64,000 bases of DNA from Dehalobacter sp. (GCA_023667845.1 JAMPIU010000053.1:155903-219902), one strand, 5' to 3'; positions 33,995-42,894 are shown, counted from the stretch's first letter. Program-made: numbers and translations. The notes: generated from the sequence alone by a model not told the origin.

Positions 33995-34527
33995 AGCAAC
34001 TATTAAGCCGTTATAAGTTTTTTGCTCTTCTGGCAGTTATCAACTTGGGTCTTGTTGTTATTTATCCTTCCATAGGACAGAGTTCTTTAAGTATAACTTG
34101 GAGCAACACCCTTGAGATGCTGTCCGTACTGCCTCCAATCTTTATTCTTCTTGGACTTCTGGATGTTTGGGTCCAAAGAGAAACAATGATCAAACTTATG
34201 GGAGAAAAATCAGGATTTATCGGCGTAGCCTTAGCCTTTTTTCTGGGTTCTGCGGCAGCAGGTCCATTATATGCAGCGTTTCCTATTGCTGGGGTTCTTC
34301 TGAAAAAGGGAAGCAAATTTTCCAACGTGCTTATCTTCATAGGGGCATGGTCAACAACCAAAATACCTATGCTGCTTTTTGAAACATCAGCGATGGGTTG
34401 GAAATTTATGCTGACAAGGTTTATTATTGATATTCCGGGAATTGCTTTAATTGCTTATATTACACAAAAAGCTTTAAATGAAAAAGAAATGAAGCAGATA
34501 TTTGAAAAGGCTAAAAGTCAAATATAG
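33991..34527 (+). CDS. half-size permease subunit B (YraQ/ArsP-like)
   Basis: 178 aa with about five helices and the counterpart motif G-P-L-Y-A-A-F-P-I-A-G-V-L-L-K-K-G. It is translationally coupled to subunit A and probably forms a heterodimer equivalent to a single-chain ArsP-type permease. The MOSC gene follows 22 bp later, hinting at a link to molybdopterin or sulfur-carrier chemistry. Confidence 0.72.
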   Translation: MKQLLSRYKFFALLAVINLGLVVIYPSIGQSSLSITWSNTLEMLSVLPPIFILLGLLDVWVQRETMIKLMGEKSGFIGVALAFFLGSAAAGPLYAAFPIAGVLLKKGSKFSNVLIFIGAWSTTKIPMLLFETSAMGWKFMLTRFIIDIPGIALIAYITQKALNEKEMKQIFEKAKSQI

Positions 34528-34549
34528 AAATATTCATGGAGGAAGAGTC

Positions 34550-34966
34550 ATGGGAAAAGTATTGTCAATTCATATCAGCCCAGAAAGAGGTACGGTTAAG
34601 TCGGATGTACAGGAAGCGTTGATCATAAAAGGATGGGGCCTAGAGGGTGATGCCCATGGCGGTGATTGGGACCGGCAAGTCAGTATTTTCCCTATAGAAG
34701 CTTTGACCAAGGTGCCGGAAGAGAAGCAAAAAGAAGTCTTAGAGGATGGATATACGGAAAATGTTACAATTGCCGGTGTTCCTTTAGAGAAACTGCTCGT
34801 TGGACGGATCGTTCGCCTTGGCGAGGCGGAAGTGAAAATCATGTATGTTGGGAAGGAACAATACAAAGAGCATGGAAGGCCATATATAGTTAGTCGGGAA
34901 GGACGTTTTGGCCGTGTTGTAAAAGAAGGGCGTATCCTGGTTGGGGATTCAGTAGAATTGCTTTGA
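34550..34966 (+). CDS. MOSC-domain protein
   Basis: About 138 aa; ATG 34550 sits behind GGAGGAA, while the longer frame from 34502 runs over the previous stop. The family pattern G-L-E-G-D-A-H-G-G-D-W-D-R-Q-V-S-I-F, E-N-V-T-I-A-G-V-P-L and the sulfur-carrying Cys region of MOSC proteins are compared here: the usual Cys in the later part is not seen, so sulfur transfer may be lost. MOSC domains act in molybdenum cofactor sulfuration and related reactions. Short MOSC-only proteins are often stand-alone in Firmicutes. Confidence 0.82.
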   Translation: MGKVLSIHISPERGTVKSDVQEALIIKGWGLEGDAHGGDWDRQVSIFPIEALTKVPEEKQKEVLEDGYTENVTIAGVPLEKLLVGRIVRLGEAEVKIMYVGKEQYKEHGRPYIVSREGRFGRVVKEGRILVGDSVELL

Positions 34967-34968
34967 TA

Positions 34969-35418
34969 CTAACTTTTAATAAATATACCGTATTTTTTAA
35001 GGATGAAAGATGTTATCATGCCAAAGATCGTCAAAATTATGAGTGCAAAGAGATTGGTAAGAGGTTGGGATTGTATTTGAGGGGCAATATTCAATAAGGG
35101 CATAAAAAACCCCATGGAAGCAAACCCAACTGCATTCGCTGCAATGACACCTTTTAAAATGGCAAAATCCTTGCCGGTCATTTTTATAACGATAACTAAT
35201 AGTATTGTTGTGCCAATGCCCAAAGCCATTGTTCCGACGATTCCTAAGAATATCCCAATAGGGGAATTAACTTGGCTCCAACTTAGAAAAACATCCGCAG
35301 CTATATTCCATGGAGATGTCAGAGGAATTCCCGAAGCGATAAGGATATAGGATAAGAAGCCCATAATAATTGTGCCAATAATTCCTGCAACGGTAGCAGC
35401 GCCAACAGGGTCTTTCAT
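34969..35418 (-). CDS. hypothetical four-helix membrane protein
   Basis: 149 aa with four hydrophobic segments (about 8-28, 52-75, 88-112, 122-142) and small loops. The stop faces the MOSC stop with a 2-bp gap. No family is recognised; the Gly-rich helices resemble small integral membrane proteins of the YqhR type. The ORF is clean and has an upstream gene-free region of 266 bp. Confidence 0.6.
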   Translation of the reverse strand: MKDPVGAATVAGIIGTIIMGFLSYILIASGIPLTSPWNIAADVFLSWSQVNSPIGIFLGIVGTMALGIGTTILLVIVIKMTGKDFAILKGVIAANAVGFASMGFFMPLLNIAPQIQSQPLTNLFALIILTIFGMITSFILKKYGIFIKS

Positions 35419-35544
35419 TTTTGGGTACCCCCAAATATTAAAATCTATTATTTAATATTTCTCTGTTTAAATACTTTTTATGTATCAAACTATGGGGAAT
35501 TAGCATAATCATTTATTCCGTATGTTGGTAATAAAAGCGAACAA

Positions 35545-35584
35545 GTTCCCGTGCACAAAAGGAATGTGTAGGGAGCTTTTTTTT
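35545..35584 (+). terminator. terminator in the divergent gap before arsR-1
   Basis: GTTCCC-GTGCACA (35545-35557) pairs with TGTGTA-GGGAGC (35565-35576), followed by eight T. It faces the plus direction although no plus-strand gene ends here, so it may be the remnant of a lost leader or gene. Confidence 0.6.
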
Positions 35585-35602
35585 ATTTGGACTTTTAAAG
35601 AC

Positions 35603-35659
35603 ATTGACAGTTATCAATATATAATATAATATATAAAACACATTGATATTTATCGATAT
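35603..35659 (+). promoter_or_regulatory. arsR-1 operator: two copies of an 18-bp imperfect palindrome
   Basis: ATTGACAGTTATCAATAT (35603-35620) and ATTGATATTTATCGATAT (35642-35659) follow the shared pattern ATTGAYAnTTATCRATAT. The first overlaps the promoter's TTGACA (35604-35609). The same pattern appears before arsR-3 at 42936, which ties the two units together. Confidence 0.75.
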
Positions 35660-35684
35660 ATATAAACGAAATGGGGCGGTTTTC

Positions 35685-35969
35685 TTGGAAACAGATTATA
35701 AAAGCTTTGCTTTAGCCATGAAAGCATTATCTGATGAAACAAGAGTAAAAATATATGATATGTTAGCCAATGGGGAACTATGTGCCTGCAAAATTCTCGA
35801 AGAGTTCAACATAACTCAATCCACTCTTTCCTATCATATGAAGATCTTGTGCGATAGTGGTCTGGTCAATAGCAGGCGGGACGGTATATGGATGAGGTAT
35901 TCTATCAATGAAAGCAACCTTGATGGCATTGCCGGTTTCTTTGATAACATCAGTAAAAAACTAAAATAG
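35685..35969 (+). CDS. arsR: ArsR-family metalloregulator 1
   Basis: About 94 aa from TTG 35685; the earlier TTG at 35643 lies inside the operator. The winged-helix core reads L-S-D-E-T-R-V-K-I-Y-D-M-L and I-T-Q-S-T-L-S-Y-H-M-K-I-L. The metal or metalloid site is E-L-C-A-C-K-I, the Cys pair at the start of the recognition-side helix as in arsenite sensors. It controls the arsP-ferredoxin-thioredoxin operon behind it. Confidence 0.88.
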   Translation: METDYKSFALAMKALSDETRVKIYDMLANGELCACKILEEFNITQSTLSYHMKILCDSGLVNSRRDGIWMRYSINESNLDGIAGFFDNISKKLK

Positions 35970-36007
35970 TTGCATTTAAACAAGTAAACAGAATGAAGGT
36001 GACTTAA

Positions 36008-37009
36008 ATGGTATTCGAATGGTTAAACGACCAATTGCTTAGAATGGAATGGCTTTCTTATTTGGTGAAACTCCTGGTTGAGAACGTATTCGGTCTAAGT
36101 ACCCAGGACCGCTTAGGCGGAGGACTCCACTTTTTTATCTATGACGTGATTAAAATATTTATTTTGCTTTCTGTTTTGATTTTCTTGATTTCGTATATAC
36201 AGAGTTTTTTTCCTCCTGAAAGAACCAAAAAAATACTGGGACGCTTTAACGGTATTTCAGCCAATATCTTAGGTGCTCTGCTTGGCACGGTTACACCTTT
36301 TTGTTCCTGCTCTTCGATTCCGCTCTTTATTGGTTTTACCAGCGCGGGGCTTCCCATCGGAGTTACCTTCTCATTTTTAATATCTTCTCCTCTGGTGGAT
36401 TTGGCTTCCGTGATTTTGATAGCAAGTATTTTTAATTGGACCACTGCCATTGCCTATGTCGTGGTTGGTCTGATTCTGGCCGTGATCGGCGGAACCGTGA
36501 TTAGTAAAGCGAAGCTGGAAAAGTATGTAGAACCGTTTGTCTTCAATAATAAAATGCTGGAAGTTGAACAGGAGCAGTTGACAACCCGGGAAAGAATGGA
36601 TTTTGCTAAAGATCAAGTTAGGGATATTGTGAGAAAAGTGTGGATATATATCCTAATAGGTGTTGGTATTGGGGCTGCAATTCACAACTTTATTCCAGAG
36701 AATGTTATTTCCTTGCTGCTGGGTCAGGACAAATGGTATTCTGTCTTATTAGCGACGTTAGTGGGAATCCCGATGTACGCGGATATTTTTGGAACGTTAC
36801 CGATTGCCGAGGCTTTGGTAGCCAAGGGCGTTGGTTTGGGAACAGCATTATCGTTCATGATGGCCGTAACCGCATTGTCACTACCCTCTATGATCATGCT
36901 TAAAAAGGTGGTTAAAACAAAACTTCTAGTTGTATTCACAGGGGTTGTGGCCGTAGGTATCCTGATTATCGGTTATTTCTTCAATGCTTTCGGTTATTTG
37001 TTGATGTAG
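36008..37009 (+). CDS. arsP: ArsP-type permease 1
   Basis: 333 aa with 8-10 helices. T-P-F-C-S-C-S-S-I-P-L-F-I-G-F is the signature of the ArsP/YraQ (UPF0718) permeases, whose characterised members export trivalent organoarsenicals; the C-S-C pair may coordinate the substrate. The second half carries G-I-P-M-Y-A-D-I-F-G-T-L-P-I-A-E. It directly follows arsR-1 and precedes redox partners, so an As or Sb role is very likely, though the exact substrate is not shown. Confidence 0.85.
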   Translation: MVFEWLNDQLLRMEWLSYLVKLLVENVFGLSTQDRLGGGLHFFIYDVIKIFILLSVLIFLISYIQSFFPPERTKKILGRFNGISANILGALLGTVTPFCSCSSIPLFIGFTSAGLPIGVTFSFLISSPLVDLASVILIASIFNWTTAIAYVVVGLILAVIGGTVISKAKLEKYVEPFVFNNKMLEVEQEQLTTRERMDFAKDQVRDIVRKVWIYILIGVGIGAAIHNFIPENVISLLLGQDKWYSVLLATLVGIPMYADIFGTLPIAEALVAKGVGLGTALSFMMAVTALSLPSMIMLKKVVKTKLLVVFTGVVAVGILIIGYFFNAFGYLLM

Positions 37010-37090
37010 GGAAGCAAGCATAGAAATATATCAAAAAGCGGAAAGTCTCAGTAAATAACCTATTATAAAGATAAAAAAGGAGAGAAAAAT

Positions 37091-37354
37091 ATGTCCAAAA
37101 CGTGGTATCCGGTTATTGATTATGAAAAATGTATAGAATGTGGGGCTTGCACCGATAAGTGCCAGCATGGGGTCTATAATCAGCAAAAAGCGCCGACTCC
37201 TGTTGTAGTCCAGCCTGAGAATTGCATTCATGGGTGTCATGGCTGTGGAGCACTTTGTCCTGAAGAAGCGATCAGTTATGTTGGGGAGAACAACAAGCAG
37301 AATAATTCCTGCGGCTGCGATTGTTCGGATGATAATGGTGGCTGCTGTGGATAG
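37091..37354 (+). CDS. 2[4Fe-4S] ferredoxin with Cys-rich tail
   Basis: 87 aa. Clusters: C-I-E-C-G-A-C-T-D-K-C and C-H-G-C-G-A-L-C-P, with an additional Cys before the second group. The C-terminal tail C-G-C-D-C-S-D-D-N-G-G-C-C-G adds five Cys and could bind a metal or arsenite. AAGGAGAG precedes ATG. Its end overlaps the start of the thioredoxin gene, giving an arsP-ferredoxin-thioredoxin order seen in arsenic operons of anaerobes. Confidence 0.85.
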   Translation: MSKTWYPVIDYEKCIECGACTDKCQHGVYNQQKAPTPVVVQPENCIHGCHGCGALCPEEAISYVGENNKQNNSCGCDCSDDNGGCCG

Positions 37355-37904
37355 GCAAACGGGAAATGATTCTAATGATCGTGCCCGGAAAAATAGCAAA
37401 ATAGCTAAAATTGTTGTGCCGCTGATCATTGTAATCATCGTTGCAGGCATTTGGATGGTCAAGAGTTCTCAGAAAACAGTCCAGCCGGGTATAGCAGATA
37501 ATGCCGACTTTGCACTTCATGTAACTGATAAGTTGGACATTGAACAGTTAAAATCCTATGGAATACCGATTATTATCGACTTTGGAGCGGATTCCTGTGT
37601 GCCGTGCAAAGAAATGGCACCTGTCTTAAAAGAACTAAACGAAGAATTACGAGGAAAAGTAATTATTAGATTTGTTGATGTCTGGAAATATCAGGCGTTG
37701 GCTGAAGGATATCCCATTCGCGTTATCCCGACTCAGGTTTTTATTGACGCCAAGGGAAAACCCTATACCCCCAGTGATCCGGATGCCATGCAAATGAACC
37801 TCTATACTTTGCGTGATTCTAAAGAACATGTCTTTACCACCCATGAAGGCGGTATGACCAATGAACAGCTGCTCAACGTCATCCGGGAGATGGGGGTTAA
37901 GTGA
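37335..37904 (+). CDS. membrane-anchored thioredoxin-like protein
   Basis: About 189 aa. ATG 37335 (or GTG 37347) overlaps the ferredoxin gene; the longer frame from 37230 is only shadow. A single hydrophobic anchor (I-V-V-P-L-I-I-V-I-I-V-A-G) is followed by a thioredoxin fold with active site C-V-P-C-K and the cis-Pro region I-R-V-I-P-T-Q-V-F-I-D. The domain should face outside and receive electrons from the CcdA-like protein next to it. Confidence 0.87.
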   Translation: MVAAVDRQTGNDSNDRARKNSKIAKIVVPLIIVIIVAGIWMVKSSQKTVQPGIADNADFALHVTDKLDIEQLKSYGIPIIIDFGADSCVPCKEMAPVLKELNEELRGKVIIRFVDVWKYQALAEGYPIRVIPTQVFIDAKGKPYTPSDPDAMQMNLYTLRDSKEHVFTTHEGGMTNEQLLNVIREMGVK

Positions 37905-38605
37905 TGCAGGCACTGATTAATCAATGGCTGGAAGTTATTTCTTTGACTATCGCCTCAAATATGTGGATGGCTCCTTTGTTTGCTTTGTTGGCAGGGATTT
38001 TAACTTCTTTTACCCCTTGCGCCCTGGCGAGTGTACCGCTTGTCATCGGCTATGTCGGAGGGACGGCCAAGCAGAATCCGAAAAAAGCCTTTGGCCTGTC
38101 TGTCACCTTCGCGGTTGGCATGGCGGTTACGTTTACTGCGTTGGGGACAGCGGCTTCTCTTTTAGGGAAGATATTGCAGACAACAGGTTCCTGGTGGTAC
38201 GTGCTGCTCGGCGTACTGATGCTGCTGATGGCGTTGCAAACGTGGGAAATCTTTAACTTCATTCCTTCCACCCATGCGCTGAGCAAAAATACCAGACGAG
38301 GATTTATTGGGGCATTTATTGCGGGAATCTTAGGCGGCTTTTTCTCTTCTCCTTGCGCAACCCCGGTCTTGATTGTCCTGCTTGCTATCGTAGCCAAAGA
38401 AGGAAATCTTTTATGGGGAGTACTGCTGCTCTTGTTGTATTCCGTCGGACATAGCTTTTTAGTTCTGATAGCCGGAACTTCCGTTGGTTTTGTCCAAAAG
38501 CTTTCAGCCACTAATGGCTATGGTACCGTAAGTAAAGTATTAAAGCTCTTAATGGGAACAATAATTCTATTGATTGCGTTTTATATGTTTTATTTAGGGT
38601 TTTAA
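37904..38605 (+). CDS. ccdA: CcdA/DsbD-type thiol transporter
   Basis: About 233 aa with six to seven helices. The redox Cys pair is visible in F-T-P-C-A-L-A-S-V-P and S-S-P-C-A-T-P-V, the C-A-P-like motifs of CcdA/DsbD beta domains. ATG 37904 overlaps the thioredoxin stop (TGATG). It carries reducing power across the membrane to the thioredoxin upstream. In an arsenic context this pair may keep thiols or the permease reduced. Confidence 0.9.
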   Translation: MQALINQWLEVISLTIASNMWMAPLFALLAGILTSFTPCALASVPLVIGYVGGTAKQNPKKAFGLSVTFAVGMAVTFTALGTAASLLGKILQTTGSWWYVLLGVLMLLMALQTWEIFNFIPSTHALSKNTRRGFIGAFIAGILGGFFSSPCATPVLIVLLAIVAKEGNLLWGVLLLLLYSVGHSFLVLIAGTSVGFVQKLSATNGYGTVSKVLKLLMGTIILLIAFYMFYLGF

Positions 38606-38632
38606 TTAAATTAGTGAAGGAGTTTTTAGATC

Positions 38633-38872
38633 GTGATTATTAAAATTTTAGGATCAGGCTGTAAAAATTGCGTTACTCTTACTGAAAATACCAGAGCTGC
38701 TTTGGCAGAAGCGGGAGTTGCTGCCGAAGTAATGAAAGTTACCGATATTCAAGACATCATGGCCTATGGTGTGATGTCCACGCCAGCCCTGGTTATTGAT
38801 GAAAAGGTGGTATCTTTCGGAAAGGTTCTAAAGCCAAAAGAAATCGTCAAGATTTTAGAAACTGTGAGGTAA
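38633..38872 (+). CDS. small glutaredoxin-like thioredoxin (TM0996/MTH895 type)
   Basis: 79 aa from GTG with the active site G-C-K-N-C and the conserved I-M-A-Y-G-V-M-S-T-P-A-L-V-I-D containing cis-Pro. The size and motif define the 'redox-active disulfide protein 2' family. It completes the redox set of this operon and may reduce ArsC or a metalloid. Confidence 0.88.
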   Translation: MIIKILGSGCKNCVTLTENTRAALAEAGVAAEVMKVTDIQDIMAYGVMSTPALVIDEKVVSFGKVLKPKEIVKILETVR

Positions 38873-38878
38873 GGATAA

Positions 38879-39472
38879 ATGTTTCCGGAAGAACTGTGGC
38901 TAAGGTATAGTCCCCAAATTAAAAACTATATCGGGAAAAAGGTAGCTGATCCGTATGGTGCGGAAGATATCCTGCAGGAGACAGCATTGCGGTTACAAAG
39001 AAATGCAGCCAAAATCCAAGAGATTACGAATGTAGAAGCTTGGCTATATCGAACTGCGCATAATCTGATTGTGGATTATTACCGAACCGCAAGAAAATAT
39101 ACTTTGACGGAAGATATTGGTGATATAGCCGATATAACTGATAGAGTAAATGTAGCTGGGCTAAATGACATCGGACAGGAAAACTACAATAAGGAAACGG
39201 CGCGGTGTTTGCTTAAAATGGTGGAATATTTGCCGGTAACTGATCAGGAAGCCATTATGGAATGCGATTATAAGGGGACTAAGCAAAAAATACTTGCGGA
39301 AAAATGGGGAATAAGCAGTTCAGGGAGCAAGAGCCGTGTCCAGCGGGCGCGAAAAAGATTAGCTGCGGTGATGCAAGGCTGCTGTGAAGTTCAAAAAGAC
39401 CATGCCGGGAATATCATTGAGTTTAGAAATAAAGACAATCCTGGAACGGAGTTCTCCTGTTTAAAGTGTTAA
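38879..39472 (+). CDS. sigZ: SigZ-like ECF sigma factor
   Basis: 197 aa. Region 2 reads Y-G-A-E-D-I-L-Q-E-T-A-L-R-L and W-L-Y-R-T-A-H-N-L-I-V-D-Y-Y-R; region 4 shows D-Y-K-G-T-K-Q-K-I-L-A-E-K-W-G-I-S. After region 4 there is an extra 25-residue tail with C-C-E-V-Q-K-D and a terminal C-L-K-C, a possible metalloid- or redox-sensing element. No anti-sigma gene is adjacent. Within an ars operon it probably amplifies or broadens the response. Confidence 0.82.
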   Translation: MFPEELWLRYSPQIKNYIGKKVADPYGAEDILQETALRLQRNAAKIQEITNVEAWLYRTAHNLIVDYYRTARKYTLTEDIGDIADITDRVNVAGLNDIGQENYNKETARCLLKMVEYLPVTDQEAIMECDYKGTKQKILAEKWGISSSGSKSRVQRARKRLAAVMQGCCEVQKDHAGNIIEFRNKDNPGTEFSCLKC

Positions 39473-39550
39473 AATAGTGCGCCCTTTTCTTTAGAGTGCC
39501 GTCTTAACTATTGAAACATGTTTAAAACAATATCATAAGGAGGCATGAAA

Positions 39551-39997
39551 ATGAAAACACTGAAGATTGAATGGAAACACCTTGACGTAGAAGGAGAGAC
39601 TTGTGACCGCTGTTATGATACCGGAGAGAATCTGGCTAATGAAGTGAAGCGATTAAACAGGGCCTTACAGCCAAAAGGTATTGAGGTCGAATGGATAGAA
39701 ACCAAACTTGACAATACGCAGATTCCTCAATCGAATACCCTTCTCTTTAACGGAGTTCCTATTGAGGATATCTTAAATATTGAGGTCTCAGAGAACTACT
39801 GTGATTCCTGTACAACCTTGCTGGGAACCAAAACTTACTGCCGGATGGTAAAGTATGAAGGCAATGAGTATGAAGATATTCCAGCCAAAGCTATCCGACA
39901 GGCAGCTCTGAAAGTATTAGGAATGGAGGATGCAAAAACATTAGAAATACCTATGGCAAAAAAATCTTGCTGCAGCAGTGATAGCGGATGCTGCTGA
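39551..39997 (+). CDS. DUF2703 protein 1
   Basis: About 148 aa. ATG 39551 has AAGGAGG 8 nt upstream, while ATG 39545 is too close. The family pattern I-E-W-K-H-L-D-V-E-G-E-T-C-D-R-C-Y-D-T-G, then Y-C-D-S-C-T and Y-C-R, ends in a K-K-S-C-C-S-S-D-S-G-C-C tail. DUF2703 proteins are regularly found in ars operons; their reaction is unknown. The many Cys pairs suit As(III) binding or transfer. Confidence 0.85.
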   Translation: MKTLKIEWKHLDVEGETCDRCYDTGENLANEVKRLNRALQPKGIEVEWIETKLDNTQIPQSNTLLFNGVPIEDILNIEVSENYCDSCTTLLGTKTYCRMVKYEGNEYEDIPAKAIRQAALKVLGMEDAKTLEIPMAKKSCCSSDSGCC

Positions 39998-40024
39998 TAC
40001 CAATTGAAATAAGATGGATTATTC

Positions 40025-40050
40025 GGGGGGCGAGAGCCCTCCTGTTTTAT
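40025..40050 (+). terminator. terminator after the first ars operon
   Basis: GGGGGGC (40025-40031) and GCCCTCC (40036-40042) pair around GAGA, followed by TGTTTTATT. Confidence 0.7.
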
Positions 40051-40212
40051 TAAATACTAATTATACAGACCGAGCTTCTTCACAAATAATAAGCCTTACT
40101 TGCAAAAAAATGTAAGTACAAGAATTTTAAATAGTTTACATATGATAAAAATATAGGATATAATAATCATATAACCGCATAAACGAATATGCAAATAGAA
40201 AGGAGTGAATAG

Positions 40213-40551
40213 ATGAAAAATATTAATGATGTTCTCAAAGCATTAGCGGATGATACCCGCTTAAGGATCATTAACCTGCTGTATGAAAAAGAGCTTTGCG
40301 TATGTGATTTATACGAAGCATTAAATATAACCCAGACGAAAGCTTCGAGGCACTTGCAGTATTTAAAGCATGCCGGACTTGTAGAAGATAGGAAATCTGC
40401 GCAATGGATATATTATTCAATAAAAAGTGATGAATCATTAATATTTATAGACAATCTGGTCTTTAACAATTTAAGAAATTTAGAACAGTTTCAAAAGGAT
40501 TTAGAAAAATTGACAGAATGGCTGAAACGAAAAAATACGGACTGTGACTAA
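40213..40551 (+). CDS. arsR: ArsR-family metalloregulator 2
   Basis: 112 aa with L-A-D-D-T-R-L-R-I-I-N-L-L and E-L-C-V-C-D-L-Y, the classic C-V-C arsenite site, then I-T-Q-T-K-A-S-R-H-L-Q-Y-L as recognition helix. Upstream, GCATA-AACGAA-TATGC (about 40176-40192) is a probable operator. It precedes acr3 and arsC, the core resistance unit. Confidence 0.9.
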   Translation: MKNINDVLKALADDTRLRIINLLYEKELCVCDLYEALNITQTKASRHLQYLKHAGLVEDRKSAQWIYYSIKSDESLIFIDNLVFNNLRNLEQFQKDLEKLTEWLKRKNTDCD

Positions 40552-40583
40552 TAAAAAGCATATATATTTAGGAGGTTGCCAAA

Positions 40584-41669
40584 ATGGAAAAGCCAAACAA
40601 AGCAAGGTTGTCATTTTTAGACAGGTTTTTGACGCTTTGGATATTTATTGCCATGGGTCTTGGTATTTTAGGGGGTAATCTATTCCCCAACCTGGCCGTG
40701 TCATTGGGGAAGTTTAGTACGGGGACGATTTCCTGGCCAATTGCTATCGGACTGATTGTGATGATGTATCCGCCTCTGGCCAAGGTAAGATATGAAGAGA
40801 TTGGTAAGGTAGTACAAAATAAAAAGGTGTTTAGCTTTTCCTTGATTCAGAACTGGATTATCGGACCGATTTTAATGTTTGTTTTAGCAATTATATTTTT
40901 AAGAGATATGCCTGGTTTTGCAATTGGTCTGATTATTATTGGCTTAGCCCGTTGTATCGCCATGGTGATCGTCTGGAACACGCTGGCCAAAGGCGATAAT
41001 GAATACTGTGCCGCCCTGGTTGCTCTCAATTCCATCTTCCAGATACTTTTATATTCGGTGTATATCTATCTTTTTGTGACGCTCATTCCAAAATGGCTGG
41101 GACTTTCCTGGGGCGGACAAATTGTCGACGCATCCATGTTGGATGTGGCCAAAAGTGTTCTGATTTATTTGGGAATTCCCTTTGCCGCCGGTTTTATTAC
41201 CCGATTCGGGCTGATCAGAGCTAAAACAAGAGAATGGTACGAAAAAGTATTTATTCCCAAAATTTCTCCTTTAGCATTAATCGCCCTGCTGTATACGATC
41301 GTTATCATGTTTATTACCAAAGGGGAAGAAATCGTGACAAACCCGGTAGGGGTCGTTAGAATTGCTATTCCCTTATTGATCTATTTTGCATTGATGTTTT
41401 TTATCAGCTTTTATATGTCTTACAAGAGCGGTTTCAAATATGAGCAGACCGTGACCTTAGCCTTTACAGCGGCCAGCAATAATTTTGAGTTAGCGATTGC
41501 CGTCGCTGTAGCTGTCTTTGGTATTGCTTCCGATGTGGCTTTTGCCGCGGTGATTGGTCCTTTGGTGGAAGTACCGGTGATGATAGCCCTGGTGAATGCC
41601 GCGCTTGCCTTAAAACGCAAATATTATAATCAGCAAGGGTTACCAAGAAGTTATAAAGAAGGGGTATAA
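40584..41669 (+). CDS. acr3: arsenite efflux permease Acr3
   Basis: 361 aa with ten helices, of usual length. The essential TM4 Cys is in [22 protein letters not shown] near helix 2 and [12 protein letters not shown] near helix 9 are family hallmarks. It exports As(III), and probably Sb(III), by proton motive force. GGAGG precedes ATG; arsC follows after 3 bp. Confidence 0.96.
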   Translation: MEKPNKARLSFLDRFLTLWIFIAMGLGILGGNLFPNLAVSLGKFSTGTISWPIAIGLIVMMYPPLAKVRYEEIGKVVQNKKVFSFSLIQNWIIGPILMFVLAIIFLRDMPGFAIGLIIIGLARCIAMVIVWNTLAKGDNEYCAALVALNSIFQILLYSVYIYLFVTLIPKWLGLSWGGQIVDASMLDVAKSVLIYLGIPFAAGFITRFGLIRAKTREWYEKVFIPKISPLALIALLYTIVIMFITKGEEIVTNPVGVVRIAIPLLIYFALMFFISFYMSYKSGFKYEQTVTLAFTAASNNFELAIAVAVAVFGIASDVAFAAVIGPLVEVPVMIALVNAALALKRKYYNQQGLPRSYKEGV

Positions 41670-41672
41670 ACA

Positions 41673-42080
41673 ATGACGGAAAAGATGAAAGTGGCTTTTG
41701 TCTGTGTTCACAATTCCTGCCGATCCCAAATGGCAGAGGCTATAGCCAAGATAACAGTAGCGGAGAGCTTTGAAGCTTATTCGGCGGGTACGGAAATTAA
41801 GAATGAGATTAACCCGGACGCTGTAGCTGTGATCAAAGAATTATATAACGTGGACATGAACATGTCGCAAAAACCGAAACTTATATCGGATATCCCGCAG
41901 GTCGATATTGTCATTACCATGGGATGCAATGTGAACTGTCCTTTCGTGCCCTGTAAATACAGGGAAGACTGGGGTCTTGAAGACCCGACCGGGAAAGAAA
42001 AAACTGCATTTATCAAAACGGCTAAGATTATTGAAGAAAAAATACTGGATCTTAAAAGCAGAATAAATTCTTTAGCGTAA
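41673..42080 (+). CDS. arsC: thioredoxin-coupled arsenate reductase
   Basis: 135 aa, low-molecular-weight phosphatase fold. The P-loop is F-V-C-V-H-N-S-C-R-S-Q (nucleophile Cys 11, plus Cys 16), the acid D-P-T-G follows W-G-L-E, and the redox Cys lie in M-G-C-N-V-N-C-P-F-V-P-C. It reduces arsenate to arsenite for Acr3. The small thioredoxins encoded at 37335 and 38633 may be its electron donors. Confidence 0.94.
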   Translation: MTEKMKVAFVCVHNSCRSQMAEAIAKITVAESFEAYSAGTEIKNEINPDAVAVIKELYNVDMNMSQKPKLISDIPQVDIVITMGCNVNCPFVPCKYREDWGLEDPTGKEKTAFIKTAKIIEEKILDLKSRINSLA

Positions 42081-42181
42081 TTCTTGTTAAGAATGGTCAA
42101 AAATTTGCATCCTTTTTTCATATCCTTCGTCTATATAAGTAAAATGTCTATAGGCAATAAAAAACTAAGGAAGTGATATGA

Positions 42182-42748
42182 ATGACTGGTAACACAAATA
42201 ATACAGACTGTTGTTCCTGTGGTTCGGGGTGTTGCGGAAGCTCACCGGAAAATATGGTTGATAAAAGAAGGATTGTTATCGACTTTTTATATCTGGATTT
42301 GAGTGTGTGTACACGCTGTCAGGGCACTGATTCAAGCCTTGACGAAGCTTTGACTGAAGTTTCAAAGGTACTTGAGGCGACGGGGGTTAATGTTGTTGTT
42401 AATAAGATCAATGTTCTCAGCGAAGAATTAGCAAACGCCCACAAGTTTGTCAGTTCACCAACGATTCGTATTAATGGACAGGATATTCAAATGGATGTCA
42501 AAGAAAGCCTTTGTGAATCTTGTGGAGATTTATGCGGTAATGAAGTAGAATGCCGTGTTTGGGTTTATCAAGGTAAGGAGTATACTGTGCCTCCAAAAGC
42601 AATGATAATGGAAGCAATTCTTAAAGAAGTATATGGGGAAGACAAGAGCAGCAATATCGCTGAACATGACTATGTTATGCCTGATAATCTAAAACAGTTT
42701 TATGCTGCTATGAAAAGCAATTCTTCTGGCTCAAAAAGCTGCTGCTAA
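42182..42748 (+). CDS. DUF2703 protein 2, with Cys-rich ends
   Basis: 188 aa. The N-terminus adds C-C-S-C-G-S-G-C-C-G and the C-terminus S-K-S-C-C around the DUF2703 core (D-L-S-V-C-T-R-C-Q-G-T; C-E-S-C-G-D-L-C-G-N-E-V-E-C-R). It is a paralogue of 39551-39997 but about 40 residues longer. Last gene of the acr3-arsC unit. Metalloid binding or chaperoning is the natural guess. Confidence 0.83.
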   Translation: MTGNTNNTDCCSCGSGCCGSSPENMVDKRRIVIDFLYLDLSVCTRCQGTDSSLDEALTEVSKVLEATGVNVVVNKINVLSEELANAHKFVSSPTIRINGQDIQMDVKESLCESCGDLCGNEVECRVWVYQGKEYTVPPKAMIMEAILKEVYGEDKSSNIAEHDYVMPDNLKQFYAAMKSNSSGSKSCC

Positions 42749-42837
42749 TGAACTCTTCTAAAAAGAAGTTGAGTATTATTGCAGACACGATAAAAGCATC
42801 AAAAGAATCACTTCGGAAAAGAAATCCCTGATGATAC

Positions 42838-42894
42838 TTTTAATGAAACATAAGAGGTTGAGAGCATTTCTCAACCTCTTATGTTTCATTAAAA
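42838..42894 (+). terminator. exceptional 26-bp perfect hairpin terminator
   Basis: The arms 42838-42863 (TTTTAATGAAACATAAGAGG...) and 42869-42894 are perfect reverse complements with a 5-nt loop GCATT. A-tracts and T-tracts sit at the base on either side, so it could stop transcription in both directions. It is much longer than a usual terminator. Confidence 0.8.
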
